Shown one piece after another: positions 8,405 to 17,274 of a DNA stretch of 64,000 bases (the first letter of the stretch is position 1; every line of letters starts with the position of its first letter). The notes below the pieces were generated by a model. The model was not told where the DNA came from and did no database searches. It saw nothing but the letters and a program-made list of their open reading frames with translations. The stretch spans positions 297,181 through 361,180 of the forward strand of contig NZ_WBMT01000009.1 in NCBI RefSeq assembly GCF_008923185.1. Reading direction: 5' to 3'. A program made the position numbers and the translations under genes. This DNA comes from Actinomadura rudentiformis. GTDB lineage: Bacteria > Actinomycetota > Actinomycetes > Streptosporangiales > Streptosporangiaceae.

Positions 8405-9102
8405 ACGTACAGCCTCTGGTCGAAGACGCCGGAGCCGCTGACGGTCTCGCCGCGCGCCACGGCCTGCCCGCTGCCGGTGCCGTTCGAGCCGCAGAGCCAG
8501 TCGCTTCCAGGCAGCCTGACGAGCGTGATGTTGGCGAGCGTGCCCTGGACGTCGTTGCTCGAAGGCACCGGGCGCTGCGGATTATCGCCGTTGTAAATGT
8601 CGAAACTCGCTCCTTCGGAGTTTCCGGTGCGGAAACCGTAGTAGCAGGTGCGGACGCGTCCCAGAATTTCACCTTCAAGCTTGAAGTTGAGATTGCCGGT
8701 GACGGCCAGGGTGCCGTCGCGGCCGCCCTGGACGGGTGCGTAGGTGACCTGCCCGCCGACGTCCTGGAGGTTCTCGAACGTGATGGCGGGGGAGGTCTGG
8801 CCGGTGGAGGCGGTGCAGGCGCCGACCGACCCGGTGGCGAGCGTGCCGGCGCCCGCGGCGGTGACGGTGCCGTTCAGCTTCGCGTCCTCGCAGGTGGCGG
8901 TCACCTTCGCGCCGAGGAAGGTGATCGAGAAGTTGAGCGGGCCGACGGTGGAGATCTGCCAGTTGCCGGCGTAGGGGGCGCCGGTGGCGTTGTCGCGGTG
9001 GATGGTGGTGGTGGCCGCGGTCGCCGGGACGGCCGAGAGGGCCGTGACCGCGATGGCCGCGCAGGCGGCGAGAGGTAGGGCGCGTTCGACGGGGAACTGC
9101 AT
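8395..9102 (-). CDS. Secreted protein of unknown function
   Basis: A 235-residue protein with a clear Sec signal: MQFPVERALPLAACAAIAVTAL followed by SAVPATAAT, with cleavage likely after ATA. ATG 9102 is chosen because GAGGAG lies 5 bases upstream; an upstream in-frame start has no such support and would bury the signal peptide. The mature part is rich in Thr, Gly, Asn and Val with several Cys (TCEDAKLNG, GACTASTG, RTCYYGF, WLCGSNG) that could form disulfides, and reads like a beta-rich exported protein. No family recognised. Its last codons (ACC TCA TAG) lie in the fourth copy of the CATGAGGTCATG-type repeat. Confidence 0.8.
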   Translation of the reverse strand: MQFPVERALPLAACAAIAVTALSAVPATAATTTIHRDNATGAPYAGNWQISTVGPLNFSITFLGAKVTATCEDAKLNGTVTAAGAGTLATGSVGACTASTGQTSPAITFENLQDVGGQVTYAPVQGGRDGTLAVTGNLNFKLEGEILGRVRTCYYGFRTGNSEGASFDIYNGDNPQRPVPSSNDVQGTLANITLVRLPGSDWLCGSNGTGSGQAVARGETVSGSGVFDQRLYVTS

Positions 9103-9306
9103 GGATTCTCCTCGGGGGGTGGGCATCCGGATGCGTTCCTCAACCACGTGGTTCGTCCCTGTTTGTACCGGAGCGGATCAAGAAATCAAGCGTTCGCCAG
9201 GGATTTAACGACCGGTGATAGCGCGCTCGGCGGCGGACGCTCACTTAGTTCGTCTCGGCCGGGAATCCGGCGGAACGCGGGACGGTGATCGTTCGTCTAC
9301 GTGGTC

Positions 9307-11568
9307 ATGACGAAGTCCCCCGCAGCTCCAGTCGAAGAAGCCCCCGCAGACGTCCTGCCGCAGTTGCTGCTTGCACCGCCGTGGACGGTGAACGAGCCGG
9401 CCGAGCCGATCGTCCTCAAGGGGCTCAAGCGCCCCAAGCAACCGCCGGTCCTGACGTGGCAGCCGGGCGAGCGCGAGGAATGGCTGGGGTTCCCCTACGA
9501 CGAGGAGAAGCGGGGGCGCTGGGTTCCACAGCTCACGAGGCAGCCGGACGACACCGACTGGGGAGCCCTGGCGGAGTCGTTCCTCAGCGGAAAGGCGCTG
9601 ACGGAGTACGACGACGACAAGGCCCGTCAGCTCAGGGTGATCGAGCTGCTGATGCAGGGGCCGGAGGAGTACGGCCGCCAATTGCTCGACGACGAGCGTT
9701 ACTCGGCCGACTTCGAGCATCTCTGGGTGGCCAAGGGCCTCGCCGCGCGTTACGAGCTGGCGGCACTGCCGATGCTCAAGCGCCTGGCGTCGCGGAGGTT
9801 CGGCTGCCAGATCGCCCAGCTCCTGCCGTTCCGGGACGCAGAGATAGCCCAGCTCGTGCTCAAGCAGATGGACGACCACTACCGCGGCGACGACGCCCGA
9901 GCCTGGTTCGAAAGGCACGGCCCGGACGGGATCGCGCTGATCGTCCCCGATGTGGTGCGCAGGCCAGGGCCCAAGCGCGAGCTGGCGGAGGAGGCCGTCC
10001 GTCTGGCCGCCCAGAAGCACGGGCACGACGCCGTCGTGGAGGCCGCACGGGTCTACGGCGACGAGGCGGCGAACGCGATCTCGCAGCTGAAGGTCGCTCC
10101 GCTGGATCTCTACCCGGACCCGCTTCCGGAGCTGAGCGAGGATCATGATCCCGCGCGGCTGCCGCAGATCCTGCTGCGCGGCCGGAAGCATGCCCTGCCC
10201 GCCGCCGCGACCCGGCACTTCCTCACGATGTTGTCGATCTCCGAGCCCGGCGCCCCGTACGCGGGTGTGGACACGGTCGTCGACGTGTGCGATCCGGAGT
10301 CGCTGGCCGAGTTCGCCTGGGCGGTGTACCGGGCCGACCAGGCCTATCCGAGGTGGGCCTCGCCCTGGGTCGAGTTCACGTTGTTGCGGCTGGCCGACGA
10401 CGAGACCGTCCGCCGCCTCGCGCCGGTGGTCATGCGCTGGTCGAAGCAGCGCGTCTGGGACGGCCGCGGCCTCACTGCGCTGGACGTTTTCAGCGCGGTC
10501 GGCACCGACGAGGCGCTGCGGCAGCTGCACCAGCTCGCAACGAAGGCCCAGGACGCCAAGCGGATCCGGCCGTGGGCCGAGGGGAGGCTGAAGCGCGCGG
10601 CGGAGGAGCGCGGGCTGACCGCCGAGCAGCTGGCCGACCGGCTGGTCCCCGGCCTGGGGCTGGACTCCGAAGGCAGCATGGTCCTCGACTACGGCCCGCG
10701 TCGCTTCACGGTCGGCTTCGACGAGCAGCTCAAGCCGTACGTGGCCGACGAGGACGGCAAGCGCCGCAAGTCGCTCCCCAAGCCGGGGGCCAAGGACGAC
10801 GAGGTGCTGGCGCCCGCCGCGTACAAACGTTTCGGGGATCTCAAGAAGGAGGCGCGGACCGTCGCCGGCGACCAGATCAAGCGCCTGGAGAAGGCGATGG
10901 TGGCGGCGCGCCGGTGGACGCCGGAGGAGTTCCGCGCCACCTTCCTCGAACATCCGCTGCTCTGGCACATCGCCCGGCGGCTCGTGTGGTCCGCCGAGGA
11001 AGAGGACGGGAAGACCACCACGTTCCGTGTCGCCGAGGACCGGACGCTGGCCGATGCCGCAGATGAGGTGTTCACGGTCTCCGCCACGGCGCGGATCGGG
11101 CTTCCGCATCCGCTTCTCCTTGGCGACGAGCTGGCGACCTGGTCGGAGCTCTTCGCCGACTACGAGATCCTGCAGCCGTTCCCCCAGCTGGGCCGGGTCG
11201 TGCACACGCTGGCCGAGGGGGAGGGCCAGGACGGCCGCCTGCACCGCTTCGACAACCGCGACGTGCATTTCGGGACGATCCTGGGCCTGACCAGGCGTGG
11301 ATGGGTCCTCAGCGAGAAGGAGACCGGCGGCTACCAGCGATCCGTCTCCCTCAAGCTCTCGGAGGAACGCAGCGTGGTCGTGGACATCGACCCGGGGATC
11401 CGGGTGCTCACGCCCGACGAACATCCCGTTCAGCGGATCGAGCAAGTGGCGCTCTTCACCGCGCGCTACTCCCGCACCGTCCATCCGTTCGGCGAGCTGG
11501 ACCCCGTGACGCTCTCGGAGACGCTCGCCGGCCTCGCCACCCTCACCGAGATCACCGAGGCCCCCTGA
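9307..11568 (+). CDS. DUF4132-domain protein
   Basis: A 753-residue soluble protein. The C-terminal third carries the DUF4132-type signature: a WSELFADYEILQPFPQLGR segment near residue 615, then HRFDNRDVHFGTILGLTRRGWVLSE and a basic-acidic beta region (SVSLKLSEERSVVVDIDPG). The N-terminal two thirds are helical and HEAT-like (repeated ELAALPMLKRLA, AQLLPFRDAEIAQLVLKQM). No catalytic motif is evident. Proteins of this domain are common and uncharacterised, often next to WGR or AAA proteins, neither of which is here. GTG 9301 and ATG 9307 are alternative starts; ATG gives MTKSPAAPVEE. Confidence 0.83.
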   Translation: MTKSPAAPVEEAPADVLPQLLLAPPWTVNEPAEPIVLKGLKRPKQPPVLTWQPGEREEWLGFPYDEEKRGRWVPQLTRQPDDTDWGALAESFLSGKALTEYDDDKARQLRVIELLMQGPEEYGRQLLDDERYSADFEHLWVAKGLAARYELAALPMLKRLASRRFGCQIAQLLPFRDAEIAQLVLKQMDDHYRGDDARAWFERHGPDGIALIVPDVVRRPGPKRELAEEAVRLAAQKHGHDAVVEAARVYGDEAANAISQLKVAPLDLYPDPLPELSEDHDPARLPQILLRGRKHALPAAATRHFLTMLSISEPGAPYAGVDTVVDVCDPESLAEFAWAVYRADQAYPRWASPWVEFTLLRLADDETVRRLAPVVMRWSKQRVWDGRGLTALDVFSAVGTDEALRQLHQLATKAQDAKRIRPWAEGRLKRAAEERGLTAEQLADRLVPGLGLDSEGSMVLDYGPRRFTVGFDEQLKPYVADEDGKRRKSLPKPGAKDDEVLAPAAYKRFGDLKKEARTVAGDQIKRLEKAMVAARRWTPEEFRATFLEHPLLWHIARRLVWSAEEEDGKTTTFRVAEDRTLADAADEVFTVSATARIGLPHPLLLGDELATWSELFADYEILQPFPQLGRVVHTLAEGEGQDGRLHRFDNRDVHFGTILGLTRRGWVLSEKETGGYQRSVSLKLSEERSVVVDIDPGIRVLTPDEHPVQRIEQVALFTARYSRTVHPFGELDPVTLSETLAGLATLTEITEAP

Positions 11569-11592
11569 CGGCCCGTTGACAGGGGCTCGGGC

Positions 11593-12678
11593 TCAGCCGC
11601 CCGCGGGATCCGCGTCGACCAGCGTGAAGGAGGCGGTGGCGCGGATCTCACCGTTGACGATGACGTCCAGCTCGCGAGGGCCGGGCGGCTCGGCCCTCGT
11701 GGTGACGGGGCGGAACGAATGGGACTTGGTCACCGTGAACGTCTGGCCCGGGGTGGCGGCTTCACGTTCGGCCAGGTGGAAGATCCGGCGGGAGCCGTCG
11801 CGGCGGACCGCGTACTTGAGGAGGAGCGGGCCGGGTGAGGCGGCGCTGACGACGACGGTGAACCGCAGCCGGTCGCCGACGGCGACCTCGTCGCTCGCGA
11901 GGCCGAACGACTCGACCGCGCCGTTGCCCGGTGCGGCGCCGAGCAGGGCGAGGGCCTCGGGGTGACCGGCCCGGATGAGGCCGCGGACGGCGTGCCGGAC
12001 GACGCGTTCGACGTGCGAGCCGCCCTCGGAGCTCCACCGGCCGAGGAGGGCGAGCGCGGCGCCGGGGTGGTCCTTGGCGATGTCGTTGACGTGGTTGGCG
12101 ACGGAGCGGCGGACGTACTCGCTCGGGTCGTCGCGGAGCCGGTCGAGGATGGGCAGGGTGGGGCCGGGCTCCATCAGCCAGCGCACGCGGGTGGCCCAGG
12201 GAAGCCGTGACCGTGAGCCCTCGGAGGCGAGCCTGCGCAGGTGCTCGTCGTCCGACTCGGCCCAGCCGATCATGACCTTGAGCGCGGCGTCCTGGTAGCG
12301 GTCGAGATAGGGGCGTACGGCGAACTCGCCCGTGGAGTAGGGCGTCAGCACCGCCAGGGTCGTCATGGCCTCGTCGAGATGGTCGTGGCCGTACGCGCCC
12401 ACGAAGTCGGTGGCGGGCCAGCCGCTCCACATGTCGAGCCGGACGCGGGTCGCCGCCTCGCGCAGCACGGCGGCGGCGCCGGGGAAGGGCAGCGCCAGGG
12501 TCTCGTGCAGCGCCAGCGACACCTTCCTGATGCGGTCCTTGAGCTCCAGCGCGCCGAGGCCTTCGAGCGCGGTGGTGACGAACCGCTCGCGCGGGAACGG
12601 GGCGTGGGCCGCCGCGACCCCGTCGGCGAGGAGCCCGACGGAGTCGCGGTTGACCATTTCTTTGAGCGGTTGAGCCAC
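11593..12678 (-). CDS. DNA alkylation repair-like (ALK/HEAT-repeat) protein
   Basis: A 361-residue protein. Its first 240 residues follow the HEAT-like DNA glycosylase/DNA-alkylation-repair family: paired helices, WPATDFVGAYGHDHLDEAMTTLAVLTPYSTGEFAVRPYL, then DDEHLRRLASEGSRSRLPWATRVRWL and DDPSEYVRRSVANHVNDIAKDHPGAALALLGRW. The ending (about 255-361) is beta-rich (VGDRLRFTVVVSAASPGPLLLKYAVRR) and matches the C-terminal extension often seen in this family. The predicted role is excision of alkylated bases or DNA binding, but enzymatic activity is not shown by sequence. GTG start chosen to keep the usual family N-terminus. Convergent with the DUF4132 gene. Confidence 0.8.
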   Translation of the reverse strand: MAQPLKEMVNRDSVGLLADGVAAAHAPFPRERFVTTALEGLGALELKDRIRKVSLALHETLALPFPGAAAVLREAATRVRLDMWSGWPATDFVGAYGHDHLDEAMTTLAVLTPYSTGEFAVRPYLDRYQDAALKVMIGWAESDDEHLRRLASEGSRSRLPWATRVRWLMEPGPTLPILDRLRDDPSEYVRRSVANHVNDIAKDHPGAALALLGRWSSEGGSHVERVVRHAVRGLIRAGHPEALALLGAAPGNGAVESFGLASDEVAVGDRLRFTVVVSAASPGPLLLKYAVRRDGSRRIFHLAEREAATPGQTFTVTKSHSFRPVTTRAEPPGPRELDVIVNGEIRATASFTLVDADPAGG

Positions 12679-12726
12679 GGTCGCCAGAGTGCCAGACGCC
12701 TCTGACAGTCCCCGGACGCCCGCGGC

Positions 12727-13734
12727 CTAGACGCCCGACGCGACCGGCGTGCCGGCGGCGCTGAGGTCGTAGAGGTCGGCGAGGATGTCGTACGAGCGCA
12801 GGCGATCGGCATGGTCGTAGACCATGGTGGTGACCATGACCTCGTCGGCCTTGGTGCTCTCCAGAAGGGCGTCCATCTGGCTGCGGACGGACGCGCGGCC
12901 GCCGACGACCTGGGAGTCGAGACGCGCCTGGATGATCTCACTTTCGAGCGGGGTGTACGGGTGGGCGGCCGCCTCCTCCGGGCTCGGCAGGAGGCCGGGA
13001 CGGCCCTGGCGTAGCCGCAGGAACGACAGGGCCTGCGGGCGGGCGAGCTCGCGGGCCTCCTCGTCGGTCTCGGCGGCGGTGACCGACACGGCGATCAGCG
13101 CGTACGGCTCCGCCAGCACGCTCGGCCGGAACGACTCGCGGTAGATCTGCAGGGCGGGCAGCGTGTTCTCGGCGCTGAAGTGGTGGGCGAACGCGAACGG
13201 CAGACCCAGCATCCCGGCGAGCCGGGCACTGTAGCCACTGGAGCCCAGCAGCCAGACCGGCGGCTCGTTGCCCGCGGCCGGGGTGACCTTGCTCTGCTCG
13301 CCGAAGTAGGCACGGAGCTCGTGGACCTGCTCGGGGAAGTCGTCCACCGACAGCGCGTCCGGCGAGCGGCGCAGGGCGCGGGCGGTGGCCTGGTCGGTGC
13401 CGGGAGCCCGGCCGAGGCCGAGATCGATGCGGCCAGGGAAGAGTGCTTCGAGCGTGCCGAACTGCTCGGCCACCACCATCGGCGCGTGGTTGGGCAGCAT
13501 GATCCCGCCGGAGCCGACGCGCAGCCGTTCGGTGGCCGCCGCGACCTGGCCGATGAGCACGGCCGTCGCGGAGCTGGCGATCCCGGGCATCGCGTGGTGC
13601 TCGGCCAGCCAGTACCGGTGGAAACCGAGGTCCTCGGTGTGCCGGGCCAGATCGAGGGTGTTGCGCAGGGCTTGGCCCGAGGTGGAGCCGCTCACGACGG
13701 GGGACAGGTCCAGGACCGAGAAGGGGACGCTCAT
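12727..13734 (-). CDS. LLM-class flavin-dependent oxidoreductase
   Basis: A luciferase-like monooxygenase-family enzyme of 335 residues from ATG 13734 (a TTG four codons upstream is possible). Typical features: PFSVLDLSPVVSG at the N-terminus, DLARHTEDLGFHRYWLAEHHAMPGIASSATAVLIGQVAAAT, SGGIMLPNHAPMVVAEQFGTLEALFPGRIDLGLGRAPGTDQ, and SSGYSARLAGMLGLPFAFAHHF. This is the LuxA-like single-subunit group (MsnO8-type), using reduced FMN or F420. No substrate can be inferred. It is preceded on the same strand by the terminator of the kinase gene, so it forms its own transcription unit. Confidence 0.9.
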   Translation of the reverse strand: MSVPFSVLDLSPVVSGSTSGQALRNTLDLARHTEDLGFHRYWLAEHHAMPGIASSATAVLIGQVAAATERLRVGSGGIMLPNHAPMVVAEQFGTLEALFPGRIDLGLGRAPGTDQATARALRRSPDALSVDDFPEQVHELRAYFGEQSKVTPAAGNEPPVWLLGSSGYSARLAGMLGLPFAFAHHFSAENTLPALQIYRESFRPSVLAEPYALIAVSVTAAETDEEARELARPQALSFLRLRQGRPGLLPSPEEAAAHPYTPLESEIIQARLDSQVVGGRASVRSQMDALLESTKADEVMVTTMVYDHADRLRSYDILADLYDLSAAGTPVASGV

Positions 13735-13757
13735 GAACGATGACAACCGTCCGATGA

Positions 13758-13789
13758 TCCGCTCTCTTCCCGGCCGGGAAGAGAGCGGA
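13758..13789 (-). terminator. 32-bp perfect palindrome after the Ser/Thr kinase gene
   Basis: TCCGCTCTCTTCCCGG at 13758-13773 is followed without spacer by its exact reverse complement at 13774-13789. It begins 17 bases beyond the kinase stop codon on the minus strand and separates the kinase from the LLM gene, so a terminator is the simplest reading. An operator for the LLM gene is the alternative, as it also lies 24 bases upstream of that start. Confidence 0.6.
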
Positions 13790-13805
13790 CCCTCACGTCG
13801 GGCGG

Positions 13806-15335
13806 TCAGTAGCCGCTGCCGGTACCTTCGCCGCCGCCGGTGGAGGTCGGGGAAGGGGTGGGCGTCGGGTCGTCGGTCGGCTCGTGGGTGGGCTCGTCGG
13901 TCGGGGTGTGCGTGGGCCTCGGCTCGTATGTCCGCGTGGGCTTCCAGGTCGGGGTGTGCGTGGGCTCGGTCGTGGGGAGGTAGCCGCCGCCGGTCTCGGT
14001 CGGGGTGGGTGTCGCCGACCTCGTCGATTCCGTGCTCTGCATGGGCTCCACGGACTGGGACGTGGTCGCCGTGGGAAGCGGCGTCTGGTCGTTGGTCTGC
14101 CTGCCCTTGGCGTCCCGCTCGAACTGGGGGGCCAGGAGCACCAGGCCGGTCAGCAGAGCCGCCAGGACGGTCGCCGACACGGTCCAGAGGGCCGTCCGGT
14201 TCCGCTTCTTGGGCTGGGCGGCGTGCGACGGGTCGATCGTGATCTGGTGGGGGATCGGCACCTGGTGGAACGCGCCAGGAGCAGCAGGCGCAGCCCCCGG
14301 TGCGTGCGCCTGTGCGGGCCCGGGCGCGGGCGCCGGGGGTTGTGGCGCGTAGTGCGGGAGCGTGGGCTCAGGGGTACGTTGTGCCGCCAGATCGTGCCCG
14401 GCCTGGAGCATCCCGGTCATGGTCTCGTGACGTTCAGGCTCGTACGGAGCGGCCGGAACGGGCGGCGGCGGAGCGGCGTGGTGGTGCGCCTGCGGCGCGG
14501 GCTCAGGCGCGGGCGCCGGGGCTGGGGCCGGAGCCGCGTCGTGCCCGAGCAGCGACATCAGGACGTCGCGTGCGCTGGGGCGGTGGGCCGGGTCCTTGAT
14601 GAGGCAGCGCTCGACGATGCCGCGCAAGGGCCCGGCGAGATCTCCCAGGTCGGGCTCGCCGTTCAGGACCCGGTGGATGACGGCGGGCAGGTTGTCGGCG
14701 CCGAACGGAGTCCTGCCGGTGGCGGCGAACGCGATGGTGGCGCCCCATGCGAAGACGTCGATCGAGGGCCCGGCGCGTTCGCCGCGGATCTGCTCGGGCG
14801 CCATGTAGACGGGGGTGCCGACCATGCCTGCGGTGTTGGTGGTGGCGTCGAGCGCCCGGGCGATGCCGAAGTCGATGACGCGGGCCCCGGCCGAGCCCAG
14901 CAGCACGTTGCCGGGCTTGAAGTCGCGGTGCACGACCCCGGCCTGGTGGATCGCCACCAGCGCCGTGATCGTCCCGACCGCCACCCGCTGCAGCGAGCCG
15001 CCGGTCAGCGGGCCCTCCGCCGAGACCTGCTGGTGCAGCGACGGGCCGGCCACGTACTCGCTGACGATGTACGGCCGTCCGTCCTGGACGTCCACGTGCA
15101 GGACCTGCGCGGTGCAGAACGGCGCGACCCGCATGGCCACTTCGAACTCGCGAAGGAACCGGAACCGGGCCCGCTCGTTCTCGTTCAGCTCCGCGTGGAG
15201 CAGCTTGATCGCGACCTGCTGGCCGGTGGCCGGGTCGCGGCCCAGGAAGACGGCACCCTGGCCGCCCTCCCCGAGCCTGCGGATCAGCTCGTAGCCGCCC
15301 AGCCGGGTGGGATCGTTCGCGCGCAGATCCGCCAT
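13806..15335 (-). CDS. Membrane-anchored Ser/Thr protein kinase (Hanks type)
   Basis: A 509-residue eukaryotic-like kinase. The N-terminal catalytic domain (about 12-270) has the glycine loop LGEGGQGAVFLG, Lys in VAIKLLHAE, HRDFKPGNVLL (catalytic loop), DFGIARAL, and GTPVYMAPEQ (activation segment). A Pro/Ala-rich cytoplasmic linker follows, then one transmembrane helix (TALWTVSATVLAALLTGLVLLAPQF) and a 100-residue extracellular tail dominated by Thr-Pro repeats (TPTPTETGGG, THTPTDEPTHEPTDDPTPTP). It has no PASTA repeats, so the external part is probably a spacer or wall-spanning stalk rather than a muropeptide sensor. The catalytic HRDF differs slightly from the common HRDL/V. Confidence 0.93.
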   Translation of the reverse strand: MADLRANDPTRLGGYELIRRLGEGGQGAVFLGRDPATGQQVAIKLLHAELNENERARFRFLREFEVAMRVAPFCTAQVLHVDVQDGRPYIVSEYVAGPSLHQQVSAEGPLTGGSLQRVAVGTITALVAIHQAGVVHRDFKPGNVLLGSAGARVIDFGIARALDATTNTAGMVGTPVYMAPEQIRGERAGPSIDVFAWGATIAFAATGRTPFGADNLPAVIHRVLNGEPDLGDLAGPLRGIVERCLIKDPAHRPSARDVLMSLLGHDAAPAPAPAPAPEPAPQAHHHAAPPPPVPAAPYEPERHETMTGMLQAGHDLAAQRTPEPTLPHYAPQPPAPAPGPAQAHAPGAAPAAPGAFHQVPIPHQITIDPSHAAQPKKRNRTALWTVSATVLAALLTGLVLLAPQFERDAKGRQTNDQTPLPTATTSQSVEPMQSTESTRSATPTPTETGGGYLPTTEPTHTPTWKPTRTYEPRPTHTPTDEPTHEPTDDPTPTPSPTSTGGGEGTGSGY

Positions 15336-15466
15336 GCCGTGTGCCCCGTCCCGCCGGGCTCCTCAGGCCGCCGCTGGACGATGCCAGCGAACGGACGGCC
15401 TGCCCGGCCTCCCTTCCTTCGATGCGCGGGACAGGTGGCCTGGTTCGCGATCATTTCGGGCGGAAA

Positions 15467-15772
15467 TCAGACGATCATGCTCACCGCGAAGCCGATGGCG
15501 CCGACGAGACCGGCGGCGAGCGGCGGGAAGACCGAGATGCTCACCCAGGACCAGGTCACCAGGGAGGAGGCCCGGCCGGGATCGGTCGGGTAGATCTCCT
15601 CGGCCCGCGTGTAGAGCATGGCGCCGACCACAAGGAGCGGGAGGAAGACGATCATCGCCCAGAGGCCGAGGAGGAACGCGGCGATCTGGCCGCCGCGCGT
15701 GTAGCTGCCATCGGGGCCGATGCCGAGTCCGGGGCGGGGGGTGGCAGGTGCGGTGGGGGCGGCCGCGCTCAT
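15467..15772 (-). CDS. Small two-helix membrane protein
   Basis: A 101-residue protein with an Ala/Pro-rich N-terminus (MSAAAPTAPATPRPGLGIGPDGS) and two predicted transmembrane helices, about 28-52 (GQIAAFLLGLWAMIVFLPLL) and 72-100 (WVSISVFPPLAAGLVGAIGF). A GAGGT ribosome site precedes the ATG. No family recognised. It lies upstream of the Ser/Thr kinase on the same strand (131-base gap), so it could be cotranscribed with it. Confidence 0.7.
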   Translation of the reverse strand: MSAAAPTAPATPRPGLGIGPDGSYTRGGQIAAFLLGLWAMIVFLPLLVVGAMLYTRAEEIYPTDPGRASSLVTWSWVSISVFPPLAAGLVGAIGFAVSMIV

Positions 15773-15847
15773 CTGTGACCTCGCTCACATAGGGTGGAGC
15801 GTGATCATACGCTTCCGAATCGTGTTCGGGAAAGCCCCCCGGAACGG

Positions 15848-15883
15848 CGGAGCCGGGCGATCCAACGGGATCGCCCGGCTCCG
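15848..15883 (-). terminator. Original terminator of the nuclease gene, separated by integration
   Basis: A perfect 16-bp stem (15848-15863 with 15868-15883) with loop AACG. It lies about 30 bases beyond the displaced nuclease 3' end at 15914, where that gene's terminator would have been before the element inserted. The gene now lies 6.4 kb away and uses another hairpin (22199-22228). Confidence 0.75.
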
Positions 15884-15911
15884 GTTCAGGCTGGTATGGC
15901 TGTCAGGCCGA

Positions 15912-16012
15912 GGTCAGCGCAGGCGGAGGCCGATCAGGACGGGGTCGTGGTCGGAGGAGCGGAACGCGTCCGGCTTGTAGAGCGACGGCGGGTTGTATTC
16001 GGTGTTGTAGTC
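15912..16012. repeat. attL copy of the 101-bp direct repeat; displaced nuclease 3' end
   Basis: Matches 22345-22445 at an offset of 6433. Identity is perfect over 15912-15984 and then broken at 15985, 15986 and 15998, so the strand exchange probably took place within the first 73 bases. Read on the minus strand it encodes the last residues of the nuclease (YNTEYNPPSLYKPDAFRSSD...GLRLR, stop at 15914-15916). One residue differs from the intact gene (Ser for Ala), showing that the element carried its own diverged copy. Confidence 0.9.
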
Positions 16013-16065
16013 CATAGTGATCAAGGAACACCCAGGTAGATGACCAGAGAGAGTAGGCCACCAAC

Positions 16066-16089
16066 CCCACGGGGAAACCCACGGGAAGT
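16066..16089. promoter_or_regulatory. Candidate integrase arm-type sites, left
   Basis: Two near-direct copies, CCCACGGGGAAA then CCCACGGGAAG, lie about 60 bases inside attL and end four bases before the integrase stop codon. A related doublet (GAGGGGAAAC, CGGGGAAAC) lies about 80-100 bases inside attR. Repeated short motifs flanking both cores are what tyrosine integrases use as arm sites; the assignment is inference from pattern and position. Confidence 0.35.
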
Positions 16090-16092
16090 ACG

Positions 16093-17274
16093 TCAGGCTG
16101 CGAACCTGGCGAACAGTCGATCCGTACGGCTCCACAGCCGTTCGTCGGGACGCTCCCAACGGTCTCCATACTCCGTCATGGTGATCATGACGTCGGAGTG
16201 GTTGAGAGCCACCTTGACCTCTCCAGGAGAGGCGCCGTCCTCGATCATCTTGACCGCGAAGTAGTGCCGGAGTCTGTGAGGGCCGTTGCCCTTACGGGGC
16301 CAACTCAGAGAGTCGAGCAGCTTGTTCCAGTGGGATAGGAAGAGTTGGCCGTACAGGACGAGCCCTGTCGCTGAGACGGTGACCATCTCGACCGTTTCCT
16401 CTGGCTCGATCCCGCCTTCCCACTCCACGGTCATCGTGACGGAGTTCTCTCGATGCTTCTTGAGAGCCTCCACGGCTGCCGGATGCAGCCGGATGGTGAA
16501 CGGACGTAGGGTCTCGCCCTTCTCGCCCTTGAGGCGACAGAACTTGCCGTACTGCACCTGACGATCTATGTAGGCGGTGCCCTTGTCCAGGTCGATCCGA
16601 TCCCAGGTTAGGGCGAACGCTTCGCCGCACCTGATACCCGTGGTGGCCATGATGAGGACCATGGGTCGGAACCGAGGATCGACGGTCTTGAGGATGAGGT
16701 CTACTTCCTCATCCTCGAAGGGGTGGTTCTTGCTCTTGGGCTTGGGAGGAAGCTTGATGTTGTTCTTCCTGCCGATCGGTAGGTCAGTGATGACCCGATC
16801 CCGCTTGGCTTGGTAGAACAGCGCTGCTACGTAGCCCATGAACATGCGCACTGTCCCCGGTGACCGGAAACTCGTCATCCAGTTGACGAACTCCTGAACG
16901 TCGGACGGTGTGATCTCGTCCATCCAGCGTCCCTCGAAGTGAGGGATGAAATAGTTCCGGATGATGTTCTTGGCGTTCTTGACGGTGTTCGGCTTGCCGG
17001 ATGACTGAAGCTCGATCCAGCGGTTGCCGTAGTCCTCAGCCTTAGCGCGCTTGCGTTCCTTCTGCTGCTTGGTGAAGTAGTCCGGATCGTTGATCTCTCG
17101 ATCCTTCGCCTTGATCTGCGACTCGCAGATCTTCTTGGTGCTGAACGTCCCACCTGAGAGAAGGCGCGGCTTGCCATTCTGGGTGGCAGCCTCAGAGCCT
17201 GGTTCTTCGTACTTGAAGAACCACTTCCCATTGCGCTTGTACGGACCGAAGGTGTTGTAGTTCTTCTTCGGCAC
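16093..17274 (-). CDS. int: Tyrosine recombinase (integrase)
   Basis: A site-specific recombinase catalysing integration and excision at the flanking repeats. Using numbering from an upstream ATG at 17382 (429 residues), the catalytic set is Arg251 (TTGIRCGEAFALTW), His369-x-x-Arg372-His373 (PHRLRHYFAVKM), His395 (VALNHSDV) and the nucleophile Tyr405 (MITMTEYGDRW). An AP2-like N-terminal arm domain (FGPYKRNGKWFFKYEEPG) and a SAM-like core-binding domain (DYGNRWIELQSSGKPNTVKNAKNIIRNY) precede it. I prefer GTG 17274 (393 residues) because AGGACG lies just upstream, inside a hairpin at 17275-17300; ATG 17355 and 17382 remain possible. The stop is 81 bases from attL, the usual int-att arrangement. 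Confidence 0.92.
   Translation of the reverse strand: MPKKNYNTFGPYKRNGKWFFKYEEPGSEAATQNGKPRLLSGGTFSTKKICESQIKAKDREINDPDYFTKQQKERKRAKAEDYGNRWIELQSSGKPNTVKNAKNIIRNYFIPHFEGRWMDEITPSDVQEFVNWMTSFRSPGTVRMFMGYVAALFYQAKRDRVITDLPIGRKNNIKLPPKPKSKNHPFEDEEVDLILKTVDPRFRPMVLIMATTGIRCGEAFALTWDRIDLDKGTAYIDRQVQYGKFCRLKGEKGETLRPFTIRLHPAAVEALKKHRENSVTMTVEWEGGIEPEETVEMVTVSATGLVLYGQLFLSHWNKLLDSLSWPRKGNGPHRLRHYFAVKMIEDGASPGEVKVALNHSDVMITMTEYGDRWERPDERLWSRTDRLFARFAA

Larger units (their letters stand above)
15773..16092. other. Non-coding stretch at the left end of the integrated element
   Basis: This 320-base interval has no gene of its own. It holds the native terminator of the interrupted nuclease gene (15848-15883), the displaced last 33 or so codons of that gene inside attL (15912-16012), and about 80 bases of element DNA with candidate integrase arm sites before the integrase stop at 16093. 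Confidence 0.7.
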
